Positions 7,487 through 17,552 of a DNA stretch of 64,000 bases are shown here, in pieces. Every line of letters begins with the position of its first letter. Position 1 is the first letter of the stretch. This DNA is from Agathobacter ruminis (lineage in GTDB: Bacteria > Bacillota > Clostridia > Lachnospirales > Lachnospiraceae). The stretch is from assembly GCF_002735305.1 (NCBI RefSeq), contig NZ_PDYG01000135.1, positions 35,049 through 99,048 of the forward strand, read 5' to 3'. Position numbers and translations under genes: made by a program. Under the pieces are notes generated by a model. The model was not told the origin of the DNA. It ran no database searches and saw only the letters and a program-made list of their open reading frames with translations.

Positions 7487-9943
7487 ATGAGCAACCAGAA
7501 ATTTACAATTCTTGACGGCGGAATGGGAACGATGCTGCAGGCAGCAGGCCTAGCGCCGGGCGAACATCCGGAAGTCTTTGGATATGAGCATCCGGATGTG
7601 GTGCGAGATGTTCATAAGAAATATATTGATGCGGGCAGCCGTGTGATTTACGCAAACACATTTGGCGGCAACCCGCGCAAGCTCGAAGGGTGTCCGATAG
7701 ACACCGAAATCGCAGTATCGACAGCTGTGAGCACAGCGCGTGAAGCTGCCAAACAGGGTGAAGAAATGTATCATGAGCCGGTTGCGGTCGCACTGGATGT
7801 GGGCCCAATCGGCGAATTGCTTGAACCGCTCGGAACGGTCAGTTTTGAAGATGCATATGAATCCTATAAAGAGACAATGATTGCAGGTGCCGGGGCCGGT
7901 GCGGATCTGGTGGTAATAGAGACGTTCACCGATTTGCTCGACGCAAAAGCGGCAGCACTTGCCGCATTGGAAAATACAGATCTTCCGGTCTGGGTGACCA
8001 TGACATTCGAGCAAAACGGACGTACCTTTACAGGTACCAGCATCGCTGCATTTGCATTGACCATGGAGGCGCTCGGCGTGAAAGCGGTCGGAATCAACTG
8101 CTCTCTCGGCCCGAATGAAATCCTGCCTTTGGCAAGGGAACTGAGCGAATGGACCAATCTGCCAATCGTCATCAAGCCAAATGCGGGACTGCCTGATCCG
8201 GAAACAGGGGAGTATCGCCTTGGAGCCGAAGATTTTGCAGAGCAAATGATGCAATACAAAGGACTTCCGCTGATTGCAATGGGTGGCTGTTGCGGCACGA
8301 ATCCGGATTACATTCGTGCGCTTTATGCACAGATGCAGCAAAACGATATCGCAAGAATCCCGCTTACGGGAAGTGGCGCATATCAATTTGACGGAACCGG
8401 ACTGTTTACGGAGCCGCGCACCGGTGCAAGGCGAGGAATCTGCTCTTCCACCAATGTGGCAGAGTATGGTGGTGTGCGCGTCATCGGGGAGCGATTGAAT
8501 CCGACCGGAAAGAAAAAGTTCCAGCAGGCTTTGCTCGACCATGATATGGATTATATTTGTAAAATTGCACTTGAAGAAGAGGAGGCCGGTGCGGATATCC
8601 TCGATGTGAATGTCGGTGTGCCGGGGGCGGATGAGAAAACACTGATGGTAGAAGTGGTGAAAGCACTTCAGGGCGTGATTTCCGTGCCGCTCCAGATTGA
8701 TTCCGCAGAGGCGGATGTGGTGGAGGCAGCTTTGCGCGTATATGCGGGGCGTGCCATTGTCAACTCGGTCAATGCCGATGACGAACGCCTGGATGCATTT
8801 CTGCCGGTATTGAAAAAATACGGAGCCGCAACGGTCGGTTTGTGTCTCGATGAGGATGGCATTCCGGAGACCGCAGAGGGACGCATTGAGAAAGCAAAAT
8901 ATATCACAAAAAGGGTGACAGAATACGGCATTCCGAAATCCGATATTCTGATTGACTGTCTGACTTTGACTGTATCGGCACAGCAGAATCAGGCGATTGA
9001 GACCTTAAAGGCCCTGAGGGCGGTACATGAGATGGGATTACATGCCTGCCTTGGTGTCAGCAATATTTCATTTGGTCTGCCGGCGCGCAGCCATATTACG
9101 GAGAATTTCCTGATTCAGGCGATGCAATGCGGACTGGATTTTCCGATTATCAATCCGAATGTGCTTGCACTGATGGATGCGGTTGCTTCTTTTAAGGTAT
9201 TGTCGATGGAAGATGTCAATTGTGAATCTTATATTGCGCGCTTTGCCAATCGCAATGAAAAGACCATCGTACAGCAGGGAACCGGAACTGCAGAGTCGCA
9301 GGCCTCGAATGCGGAGATGAATATCGAGGAAGCGGTGCTCAAAGGATTAAAAAATGAAACGCGAGCATTGGCGGAAAAACTGCTTGAGACGCATACGGAA
9401 GAGGAAGTCATCAACAAAGAATTGATTCCGGCATTGGATCATGTCGGGGAATTATATGAAAAGCAGGTAATCTTTTTGCCACAGCTGATCAGTTCCGCGA
9501 ATGCTGCAACCGCGGCTTTTGATATGATTAAAGAACGCATACATGCAAAGGATGACGGAGAAAACGTTTCGAGCGGAACCATTGTTATTTGTACTGTAAA
9601 GGGCGATATCCATGATATCGGCAAGAATATTGTCAAAGTCATTCTCGAAAATTACGGATATCGCATGATTGATCTCGGACGTGATGTTCCGCCGGAAAAG
9701 GTGGTGGAAGCAGCCGTGACACACAAAGCCGGGCTGGTTGGATTGTCTGCACTTATGACAACCACACTGCCTGCAATGGAAGAAACCATTGAGGCGCTTC
9801 ATCGTGAAGTGCCGGAGGTCAAAATTATGGTAGGCGGTGCGGTTCTGACTCCGGAATTCGCACAAAAAATGGGCGCAGATTATTATTGTGTCGATGCAAG
9901 AGCATCGGTGGCTGTCGCAAAAGAAGTATTTGGAGGAGCATAA
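7487..9943 (+). CDS. metH: B12-dependent methionine synthase lacking the activation domain
   Basis: This enzyme moves a methyl group from methyltetrahydrofolate through cobalamin to homocysteine. The order is: homocysteine-binding barrel (1-about 300, with zinc ligands GINC and GGCCGTNP), pterin-binding barrel (about 320-590, VIGERLNPTGKKK at its start), helical cap (about 600-690), and B12 domain with GDIHDIGKN near residue 704 carrying the lower-axial His. At 818 residues it ends after the B12 domain, whereas E. coli MetH continues with the roughly 330-residue activation domain, encoded here by the preceding gene. Clear ribosome site GATAGGAG. Confidence 0.96.
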   Translation: MSNQKFTILDGGMGTMLQAAGLAPGEHPEVFGYEHPDVVRDVHKKYIDAGSRVIYANTFGGNPRKLEGCPIDTEIAVSTAVSTAREAAKQGEEMYHEPVAVALDVGPIGELLEPLGTVSFEDAYESYKETMIAGAGAGADLVVIETFTDLLDAKAAALAALENTDLPVWVTMTFEQNGRTFTGTSIAAFALTMEALGVKAVGINCSLGPNEILPLARELSEWTNLPIVIKPNAGLPDPETGEYRLGAEDFAEQMMQYKGLPLIAMGGCCGTNPDYIRALYAQMQQNDIARIPLTGSGAYQFDGTGLFTEPRTGARRGICSSTNVAEYGGVRVIGERLNPTGKKKFQQALLDHDMDYICKIALEEEEAGADILDVNVGVPGADEKTLMVEVVKALQGVISVPLQIDSAEADVVEAALRVYAGRAIVNSVNADDERLDAFLPVLKKYGAATVGLCLDEDGIPETAEGRIEKAKYITKRVTEYGIPKSDILIDCLTLTVSAQQNQAIETLKALRAVHEMGLHACLGVSNISFGLPARSHITENFLIQAMQCGLDFPIINPNVLALMDAVASFKVLSMEDVNCESYIARFANRNEKTIVQQGTGTAESQASNAEMNIEEAVLKGLKNETRALAEKLLETHTEEEVINKELIPALDHVGELYEKQVIFLPQLISSANAATAAFDMIKERIHAKDDGENVSSGTIVICTVKGDIHDIGKNIVKVILENYGYRMIDLGRDVPPEKVVEAAVTHKAGLVGLSALMTTTLPAMEETIEALHREVPEVKIMVGGAVLTPEFAQKMGADYYCVDARASVAVAKEVFGGA

Positions 9944-9944
9944 A

Positions 9945-11741
9945 TTGCAGGAAATTCGAGAATATATAAAAGAACATAATCTGTTGTTTGACGGGGGCTT
10001 CGGAACTTATTATACACAACGCTTTCAGACAGATATTCAAAATTGCGAGAAAGAAAATCTGATTCACCCACAGCAGGTGAAAAGTGTACACAGTGCTTAT
10101 ATAGAAGCCGGCGCAAGGGCAATTAAGACCAATACATTTCATTGCTTCGATCAGGACAGACAGATGCAGGAACAGGTGATTCGGCGCGCGTATGCAATTG
10201 CGAAAGAAGCAGTTGAGGAATCCGGTGAAGATGTATATATCTTCGCAGACTTCGGACCTGCACAGGGTGAGACCAATGAGCAGTGTGAGGCATACTTTAC
10301 CTCTGCAATCGATGTTTTTCTCGAAGAGGGTGCAACCAATTTTTTATTTGAGACACAATCTGCAAACAATGGATTGCTCCCGGCAATCGCTTATTTGAAA
10401 GAGCGGCAGCCAAACGCTTTTGTGCTCGTATCGTTTGGTGTCATGCCGGATGGATATTCGGCGGAGGGTTGTTATTATCAGAGCCTGATGCGCGAATTCC
10501 TTGAATCCGGTCTGGTGGACTATATCGGATTGAACTGTGTGTCGAGTCCAAAACATCTGGGAATGCTGGTGGAACGTTTGTCTGTGGAAGAGCGCAGACG
10601 GATGTCGCTGATGCCGAATGCCGGTTATCCGGTGGTGCGCGGGTTCCGCACATTCTTTGACGGCAGTGTCGATTATTATGCAAAACAGATGCGAATCCTT
10701 GCGGAAAAAGGGATTCCGATTCTCGGAGGATGCTGTGGTACGACCCCGAAACATATCGCGGGAGTTGCACGCGAATTGGCGCAAATGGAACAATATACCA
10801 TAGCTGACGAGTTGGAAGCAAACCAAAAGCAGCAAGTGAGAACACGTGTGGAAGTTGCGCCTGACAACAGACTGCTGGCTAAACTCAAAAGTGGGAAAAA
10901 AGTGATTGCTGTTGAATTTGATTCTCCGAAGAATGCGGATGTCAGCAAATTTATGGAAGCGGCAGCGCAGCTGCAGCAAAGCGGAATTGACGCAATGACA
11001 ATCGCAGACTGCCCGATTGCGGTTGCACGCATGGATTCCACACTGCTTGCGTGCAAAGTGAAAAGGGAGTTGGATTTGGATATTATTCCGCATATGACTT
11101 GCAGAGACCGCAATACCAATGCCACAAAGGCCCTGCTCCTTGGGGCACATGCGGAGGGGGTTCGCAATGTTTTGTTTATCACAGGAGATCCGATTCCGAC
11201 CGCGCAGCGCGATGAAGTCAAGCAGGTATATCAGTTCAATTCGCGCAAAATGATGGGATATGTCAATTCGTTAAATGATGAATTGTTCGCGGAAGCACCG
11301 ATGGCAATGTTTGGCGCTTTGAATGTGAATGCGGTGAATTTTGATGTGGAATTAAAGCGTGCGCAGCAGAAAATGCAGGAGGGTTGCATCGGATTTTTGA
11401 CACAGCCTGTGATGACGGAGGAGTCGATGGAAAATATCCGCCTGGCGCGCAAAACACTCGAAGGCGCATATATCCTTGGAGGCATTATTCCGGTTGTCAG
11501 TGAGCGCAATGCACGCTTTATGAACGAAGAAATCAATGGCATCACGATTCCACAGGAAATGATCGATGCATATGTCGGCGCCGACAGGAAAGAAGGCGAA
11601 CGGCTTGGAATCACATTTTCCTGCCGGATTGCAGAAAAAATTGCACCTTTTGTAGACGGTTTTTATTTCATGACACCGTTTGGAAGAGTCTCTTTGATCT
11701 CACAAATAATTCAGACCATTTTGTTGAAAAACTGTGACTAA
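9945..11741 (+). CDS. Homocysteine S-methyltransferase / methylenetetrahydrofolate reductase fusion
   Basis: A 598-residue bifunctional protein. The first half is a homocysteine methyltransferase barrel (DGGFGTYYT, GLNC, and zinc-binding GGCCGTTPKHIAG near residue 262). The second half, from about residue 310, is a MetF-type MTHFR barrel with EFDSPK, HMTCRDRNTNA and ITGDPIP motifs. It would make the methyl-folate used by MetH and perhaps transfer methyl groups from another donor. The start is TTG at 9945, one base after the metH stop, with GGAGG 8 bases upstream; the ATG at 9888 lies inside metH and lacks such a site. Translationally coupled to metH. Confidence 0.93.
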   Translation: MQEIREYIKEHNLLFDGGFGTYYTQRFQTDIQNCEKENLIHPQQVKSVHSAYIEAGARAIKTNTFHCFDQDRQMQEQVIRRAYAIAKEAVEESGEDVYIFADFGPAQGETNEQCEAYFTSAIDVFLEEGATNFLFETQSANNGLLPAIAYLKERQPNAFVLVSFGVMPDGYSAEGCYYQSLMREFLESGLVDYIGLNCVSSPKHLGMLVERLSVEERRRMSLMPNAGYPVVRGFRTFFDGSVDYYAKQMRILAEKGIPILGGCCGTTPKHIAGVARELAQMEQYTIADELEANQKQQVRTRVEVAPDNRLLAKLKSGKKVIAVEFDSPKNADVSKFMEAAAQLQQSGIDAMTIADCPIAVARMDSTLLACKVKRELDLDIIPHMTCRDRNTNATKALLLGAHAEGVRNVLFITGDPIPTAQRDEVKQVYQFNSRKMMGYVNSLNDELFAEAPMAMFGALNVNAVNFDVELKRAQQKMQEGCIGFLTQPVMTEESMENIRLARKTLEGAYILGGIIPVVSERNARFMNEEINGITIPQEMIDAYVGADRKEGERLGITFSCRIAEKIAPFVDGFYFMTPFGRVSLISQIIQTILLKNCD

Positions 11742-11803
11742 AGTTCTATAATTGGAATGAGGGATTTTTACTTTTTTAGTTTTGGATTCAACAATGGGGC
11801 AAA

Positions 11804-14002
11804 ATGGACAAGAGGGCAAAACAAATTTACAAGGGGTTAATCCGGCAAAAGGATATGTTGTCGGAGCGAAGCATGCTCGATGCGATTACCTCTATTTACA
11901 ACAGCATACATTTATTGGATTTTGAAAAAGACGTTTACAATGAAATTCAGGCAACACCGGAAATACATGACTATGTCGGCTCGACAGGCAAGATTTCCGA
12001 GTGTTTTCCTGCAGTCATGAAAGAGATGACCACACCGGAATCCCGTGAGTCAATGGTTTCATTCGTGGAATTTGAGACGATTACGGAAAAGCTGCGCGAA
12101 TGCGACAATCTGGAGGTGGATTTTCGAGGTGTCATTCATGGCTGGATTCGTGCGTCTTTTTTTGTTATCAGCAGAACCCTTACCGGCAAATTGCGCAAAG
12201 TATTATTTACGACGCGTGTTGTTGATGTGGGGATGAGTTCACAGATGGATTTTGAAAAAGATATGCCGGTGGCATATGTGGTCCTGCGTGCAATTTATGA
12301 TGAGTCACACACGCAGGTCCGGGATATGGAATTTGTCTTCGTGAATCAAAAATATTGCGAATGGACGGGGAAAGCACCGGAAGAACTGATTGGGCAGACA
12401 ATCTATGGAACGTTTGAACGTACGAATGATGATTGGCTGAAAAACTGTCAGGAAGTGATGATAGAGGGAAAAAGCAGTTACGGTCGTGTTTTTGCTCCGG
12501 AGATGGGCGCATGGGTTTCGTTTAATTGTGCACCTGTTTCCAAGAAGGACTGTTGCGCATTTGCTTTTATCAATTCGGATGAGGAGCAAAAACAGTTTGA
12601 GACCAATGAAGCGGTCATTTACTGCACCACGGTCCTGAATTCGGAGCGCGATTACAAGACCGCGATGAACAAGATGTTTCATACACTTGGATATACACTT
12701 CATGCAGATCGTATTTTTTTGATGGAAGTCAACAACAATATGGTGGAGACCACCTTCAAATGGACTTGCCGCTCCGGAGAGGATCTGGAATGTCCGCCTA
12801 AGTATCCGATGCATGTCCTGTTGCGTATGCGCGAATTTATGAATACGCATCGCAGCGTCTCGCTGTATGAGGTGGACGATTTTAAGCAATTTGATAATTC
12901 TGTTTATGAGAATATGAAGGCACGCGGAGTGAAAAATCTGGCGATTAAGATTCTTTACAGCAATCGACGACCGATTGGAATCATCTGTGTCGAAAATTAT
13001 GAAGACGATCATGTGCTTGATATTCAGCAGGTGTTGAACAAGATTTCGTATTATGTGTCATTCCGCATTACCAATCACGATCTGGTGGATGAACTCGACA
13101 CGGTCGGCAACAGGGATGCGCTGACGGGACTGTTGAACCGTCATGGAATCGATCGCTATACGGATCAATATATTTATGCGCATGAGATGATGCCATGTAC
13201 GCTGATTATGCTGGATATCGACAATTTCAAATATGTCAATGACATGTTTGGCCATCTGGCAGGCGATGAAGTGCTTTGCACGCTGGCAAATAATTTGAAA
13301 AAGATTTTTCCGGAAGAGGCATTGATCGCGCGAAACGGCGGCGATGAATTTCTGGTTTTTATGAAAAATGTAACTGCGCAGCAGGCCGAACCGTATATTG
13401 ACAGACTGGTCCATATGGATATGGAATTTCAGTTTGAAGAAGGCCACTGTATGGTGACGGTGTCTGCCGGATATGTGGAATATCCAAAACAGGCAAACGG
13501 ACTTCAGGACTTGTTTAAAAAAGCGGATATTGCATTATATGCTGTTAAATTGAATGGCAAGAACGGTGCACATATCTATGAAGAAGGCATGGAAAAAGAG
13601 GACCGGAAACAGCTTGGATTCAACATGAATGATATCGTGGAGAATATTCCGTGTGCATTGATTGTGCATGAGGCAAAGGCGGAGGGACACATCCTATTTG
13701 CAAACAATCAGGCTGTGGACATGTTTGACTGTACGGATTTGAATGATTTCCTGCAGTATGCGGGATTAAATTGTCGCGGGTTTATTCATGAGGAGGATTA
13801 TGATTGGCTGATGGAGGACCTGTCGCTTCAGAATGCTGCGGGACTTCCGATTCTGCGCAGCAAAAGGGATTATCGTGTTGTCACGCGAAAGGGGACGGTA
13901 AAAAGGGTTTTTGACATGCAGCGTCTTGTCGAAAGCAAGTATCATGGAAGCATTGTTTATGTGCTTTTATTTATGAAAGAGTCGTGTGAGGAACTGTCAT
14001 GA
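11804..14002 (+). CDS. PAS/GGDEF diguanylate cyclase
   Basis: A 732-residue soluble signalling protein. A PAS-like domain covers about residues 145-260 (FVNQKYCEWTGKAPEELIGQ), a GAF-like domain about 265-410, and a GGDEF domain about 430-595 with DALTGLLNRHG and an intact ARNGGDEF catalytic loop. A C-terminal PAS-like segment follows (about 605-732). It should make cyclic di-GMP. The inhibitory RxxD site expected just before GGDEF is absent (FPEEALIARN). Its stop overlaps the next gene by 4 bases, tying it to the lipid-kinase-like and histidine kinase genes. Confidence 0.92.
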   Translation: MDKRAKQIYKGLIRQKDMLSERSMLDAITSIYNSIHLLDFEKDVYNEIQATPEIHDYVGSTGKISECFPAVMKEMTTPESRESMVSFVEFETITEKLRECDNLEVDFRGVIHGWIRASFFVISRTLTGKLRKVLFTTRVVDVGMSSQMDFEKDMPVAYVVLRAIYDESHTQVRDMEFVFVNQKYCEWTGKAPEELIGQTIYGTFERTNDDWLKNCQEVMIEGKSSYGRVFAPEMGAWVSFNCAPVSKKDCCAFAFINSDEEQKQFETNEAVIYCTTVLNSERDYKTAMNKMFHTLGYTLHADRIFLMEVNNNMVETTFKWTCRSGEDLECPPKYPMHVLLRMREFMNTHRSVSLYEVDDFKQFDNSVYENMKARGVKNLAIKILYSNRRPIGIICVENYEDDHVLDIQQVLNKISYYVSFRITNHDLVDELDTVGNRDALTGLLNRHGIDRYTDQYIYAHEMMPCTLIMLDIDNFKYVNDMFGHLAGDEVLCTLANNLKKIFPEEALIARNGGDEFLVFMKNVTAQQAEPYIDRLVHMDMEFQFEEGHCMVTVSAGYVEYPKQANGLQDLFKKADIALYAVKLNGKNGAHIYEEGMEKEDRKQLGFNMNDIVENIPCALIVHEAKAEGHILFANNQAVDMFDCTDLNDFLQYAGLNCRGFIHEEDYDWLMEDLSLQNAAGLPILRSKRDYRVVTRKGTVKRVFDMQRLVESKYHGSIVYVLLFMKESCEELS

Positions 14003-15702
14003 CAACAATTCAACTGATTCAAATTTATATTGAGCTGTGGTCGGCCGTACTATGTGCGGTCTTTGCCGTCAGCCTTTTTATCATCCGCAAGGAAGAACCG
14101 AAAAGTACGCGGACTTTGAGGCATATGTTTTTTCTGATGATGATTCTGCTAATTGCGGATGTATTCGCAATCTATTATCGCGGCAATACGACAACCATTG
14201 GATGGTGGGCAACGCGTATTTCCAATTATCTGGTGTTTGCATTGTTCATTGTGATATCCATGTTTTCGGTTGCCTTTTTGCTCGAAACCATCGGAGACCA
14301 CGGACGCAAAATTCCGCGCAGATGGGCATTTGTAATGGGACTTATCGGCCTCGTTTCTTTGATCCTTCTGACAATTTCACAATTTACAGATTGGTATTAT
14401 TATTTTGATGAGACAAATCATTATACGCGTGGTTCGTGGTATCTGCTGTCCAATGTGGGACCGGTTGTCATTATCTCGCTGTATTTGGCATGCATGATTT
14501 ATTATCACAAAATGCTTGGAACATTTGAGACACTGGCACTGGCTTCGTATGTGGTTTTTCCGGCAATTGCGACGGTGATACAGACTTTGAATTACGGAAT
14601 CGGATTTGTCAATATTGCACTGGTTCTGTCGGCACTGATGCTGTTCGGGCAGCGGATGAGTTCGCGGTCACAGGCTGTCCGCGAGGCGCGACTGCGCATT
14701 GCGCTTGAACGCGCCAAAAGAGGTCATGCCGACGATGAAATGTTGGATGAGAGAATGCGCCGCGCTTCTTTGGGAAAAGGCAATATCAAACATATTTTTA
14801 TCGTGAATCCGTTTGCCGGAGTTGCAACAAAAGTGGAAGAACTGCGTGAAATCATTGCAAAGCTGCCGGAAGATGATTATTTTGTCTTCACGACGCGCGG
14901 ACCAAAATCCGAAACACAACTGATTCGCAGAGTCATGCATTATTTTGAAGGATACAAATTGCGCATTTATTGTTGCGGTGGATCCGGAACTTTGCGCAAT
15001 GTTATCGAAGGAATCGATGATCTCTCGAAAGTGGAGATTGGATTCTATCCATGTGGCCTGTCCAACGATTTTCTGAAAGTGTTTGGAGAGGACGAAGAAA
15101 AATTTCATCATATCGAAAATCTGATTGACGGGGAAGCAATTCCGATTGACTATATTCGCACGAATCACGGGATTGCACTGAATGCACTGTCGATTGGAAA
15201 GGACCAGCGCCTGATGGACGCATTTGAACGATATCGCGCGCTCAGCCGCATGGGAAATCGAATGCCTTATTTTATGGCGGTGGTACAGAGTATGTTCCAT
15301 ACCGGAATGAAGGAATACGAAATCGAAGTGGACGGCAAGACCTATACCGGAAAGCATCCGGAGGTGATATTCGGAAACGGCTGTGTAATTGCAGGTCTGT
15401 TTCATTTTGCCCCAAAAGGCAGATATCGTGATGGATATGCCTCTGTATTCATGGCGGACAAATCCCGTTACATTGGCACCTGGCGCACAGCGCTTGCTCT
15501 GATGAGTTCGGACATGGATCGTGTATCGGAACGGGGATTTATGGGCAATGCCGAGACCTTTAAGATTCGACACAAAGATGGCAGCCCGATTGCAATTAAT
15601 CTGGATGGCGAAATTGAATATGGCTATACAGAGTGCGAAGCCTCTGTTGTCCATCAAGGATTGAATTTTATTATCCCAAAGGAGGTGGAATCTCATGGTT
15701 GA
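13999..15702 (+). CDS. 7TM protein with diacylglycerol-kinase catalytic domain
   Basis: Residues 1-about 225 form seven hydrophobic helices of the histidine-kinase N-terminal 7TM type, followed by a charged linker. From about residue 262 the DAGK domain begins: IFIVNPFAGVATK, then YCCGGSGTLRNVIEGI, then GFYPCGLSNDFLKVFG. The canonical GGDGT nucleotide loop is GGSGT here, so the conserved Asp is Ser, which may alter or abolish kinase activity. The C-terminal lobe (IFGNGCVIAG, INLDGEIEYG) is otherwise complete. A 7TM sensor joined to a lipid-kinase domain is unusual. It overlaps both neighbours. Confidence 0.88.
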   Translation: MTTIQLIQIYIELWSAVLCAVFAVSLFIIRKEEPKSTRTLRHMFFLMMILLIADVFAIYYRGNTTTIGWWATRISNYLVFALFIVISMFSVAFLLETIGDHGRKIPRRWAFVMGLIGLVSLILLTISQFTDWYYYFDETNHYTRGSWYLLSNVGPVVIISLYLACMIYYHKMLGTFETLALASYVVFPAIATVIQTLNYGIGFVNIALVLSALMLFGQRMSSRSQAVREARLRIALERAKRGHADDEMLDERMRRASLGKGNIKHIFIVNPFAGVATKVEELREIIAKLPEDDYFVFTTRGPKSETQLIRRVMHYFEGYKLRIYCCGGSGTLRNVIEGIDDLSKVEIGFYPCGLSNDFLKVFGEDEEKFHHIENLIDGEAIPIDYIRTNHGIALNALSIGKDQRLMDAFERYRALSRMGNRMPYFMAVVQSMFHTGMKEYEIEVDGKTYTGKHPEVIFGNGCVIAGLFHFAPKGRYRDGYASVFMADKSRYIGTWRTALALMSSDMDRVSERGFMGNAETFKIRHKDGSPIAINLDGEIEYGYTECEASVVHQGLNFIIPKEVESHG

Positions 15703-17452
15703 TCAGAACTATCATGCAGGGCGCCTCATCGCAATTTTCCTTTATGTCGTGCAGGGAATATTTGTAACAGTGGCTTTGACTGTGGATCCAAAAGTGAATA
15801 ACTGGATACCGGTATGCCTGCTGGTGGCGTGGTGCATCACCTTTTGGGAAATCACGCGCATGACAAATGAAAGAGGTGTTACCTCATTTGCATTTTGTAT
15901 TTTTACCTGTCTGTCATCTCTGGTGAATGCGGTGGTGCTGACATATATTTACAAGACATTCGCCATGATCGTTGTGGTATATATGGTGCAATGCATCGTG
16001 GTCATCTGTTTTCGATTGAAACGAAGCGCGGTTGTAATCGGTCTGGCGATGATTTTTACGCTGATGCAATTTGCTGTGGCAGAATTGCTTGGAATCATCC
16101 ATTTCATTAAATGGATGGAATTTGCTGTACTGATCATCGGAATCCTGATCAGCATGTGGGCAGTCTGCGAGGTTGTTGATTTGATTCAGACGCAGGAAAA
16201 GCGTTTTGCGGAGCAGGAGCGAAGCCTCGACGATATGCTACATATTGTGGAAGTGATGTGTGACGAGGCGCGTGCGGGAACCAAGAGCAAATCGGCGTTT
16301 TTGTCAAATATGTCACATGAAATCCGCACACCGATCAATTCGATGCTCGGCATGAACGAGATGATTATGCGCGAATGCAAGGATGAGAACATCCGCAGAT
16401 ATGCACAGAATATCGAAACAAGCGGTAATATGCTGTTGTCGCTCGTCAATGATATCCTCGATTTTTCCAAAGTGGAATCGGGCAAAATGGAGCTGGTTTA
16501 TGTCGAATATCATTTGAGTGCAGTCTTAAATGATCTGATTAATATGATATCGAACCGGTTACAGGAGAAGCATTTGGATTTTATCGTAGATGTCGATCCG
16601 ACGACACCGGAATGCCTGATGGGCGATGAGATGCGCATCAAGCAGATCCTGACCAATTTGCTGACAAATGCCGCCAAATATACGGATGAGGGTAGTGTGA
16701 CTTTGAAGGTCTACCCGGAGATGCGTGGCAAGAGTGGAAATGTGCGTATCTGCTTTGAAGTGATTGATACAGGACGGGGAATCCGTCTGCAGGATCAGGA
16801 ACATCTCTTTGATGCATTTCGTCGTGTTGATGAAAAGAAAAATCGCAATATCGAAGGAACAGGACTGGGACTGGCGATTGCGAGTGATTTTACCGCATTG
16901 ATGAACGGTGTAATCGGAGTCGAGAGTGAGTACGGTCGTGGTTCTGTCTTCTATGTGAGAATTCCGCAAGTGGTGACGGAAAAGCAGACCATTGGCAATT
17001 ATTCTGAGCGAATCAAGCTCAAGAAGAATAAGAGCAAAGAATATGATGCAATGTTTGTGGCGCCGGATGCAAAAATCCTCGTCGTGGACGATAACGAGAT
17101 GAATCTGACTGTGGTTGCCTATCTGCTCAAGCATAATAAAGTGCAGATTACAAAAGCAACAGGCGGCTGGCAGGCGGTTGAACTGCTCAGACAGCAGCAG
17201 TTTGATCTGGTATTGCTCGATCATATGATGCCGGAACTGGATGGTGTGGATGCGCTCAAGATTATGAAAGCGGAGAATCTGGTGGAGCAGACTCCGGTGA
17301 TTGCACTTACCGCAAATGCAATCGCAGGCTCACGGGAAAAATATCTCTCACTGGGATTTTCGGATTATCTGAGCAAACCGATTTCGGGTGCAGATTTGGA
17401 AAAGTGCTTCATGAAATGGCTGCCGCAGGACAAAATTATTCTTTCAGAATAA
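15695..17452 (+). CDS. Hybrid sensor histidine kinase/response regulator
   Basis: A 585-residue membrane kinase. Residues 1-about 165 hold five or six hydrophobic helices without a large extracellular domain, then a coiled coil leads to HisKA. The phospho-accepting His208 lies in FLSNMSHEIRTPINS. The ATPase domain has NLLTNAAKYTDEG, DTGRGIR and GTGLGLAI. A receiver domain covers about 460-580, with VVDDNE, phospho-acceptor Asp509 in LLDHMMPELDG, and conserved Lys in YLSKPI. No output domain is fused, so it must act through a partner. It overlaps the preceding gene by 8 bases. The receiver may link it to the GGDEF protein upstream. Confidence 0.94.
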   Translation: MVDQNYHAGRLIAIFLYVVQGIFVTVALTVDPKVNNWIPVCLLVAWCITFWEITRMTNERGVTSFAFCIFTCLSSLVNAVVLTYIYKTFAMIVVVYMVQCIVVICFRLKRSAVVIGLAMIFTLMQFAVAELLGIIHFIKWMEFAVLIIGILISMWAVCEVVDLIQTQEKRFAEQERSLDDMLHIVEVMCDEARAGTKSKSAFLSNMSHEIRTPINSMLGMNEMIMRECKDENIRRYAQNIETSGNMLLSLVNDILDFSKVESGKMELVYVEYHLSAVLNDLINMISNRLQEKHLDFIVDVDPTTPECLMGDEMRIKQILTNLLTNAAKYTDEGSVTLKVYPEMRGKSGNVRICFEVIDTGRGIRLQDQEHLFDAFRRVDEKKNRNIEGTGLGLAIASDFTALMNGVIGVESEYGRGSVFYVRIPQVVTEKQTIGNYSERIKLKKNKSKEYDAMFVAPDAKILVVDDNEMNLTVVAYLLKHNKVQITKATGGWQAVELLRQQQFDLVLLDHMMPELDGVDALKIMKAENLVEQTPVIALTANAIAGSREKYLSLGFSDYLSKPISGADLEKCFMKWLPQDKIILSE

Positions 17453-17552
17453 TTATGGATAAAAAAATACGCAAAATATAACAAAAATCGAAAAGTTATT
17501 CATGTATAAAATCGGTATACTGATTACAAAGAGTAACAAAGGAGGATGTATT

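Noticed and set aside
7550..8542. 330-codon minus-strand ORF
   Set aside because: Antisense shadow of metH, which is intact and strongly matched; the shadow has biased Cys/His/Arg composition.
14668..15696. 342-codon minus-strand ORF
   Set aside because: Antisense shadow of the 7TM/DAGK gene with no recognisable domain.
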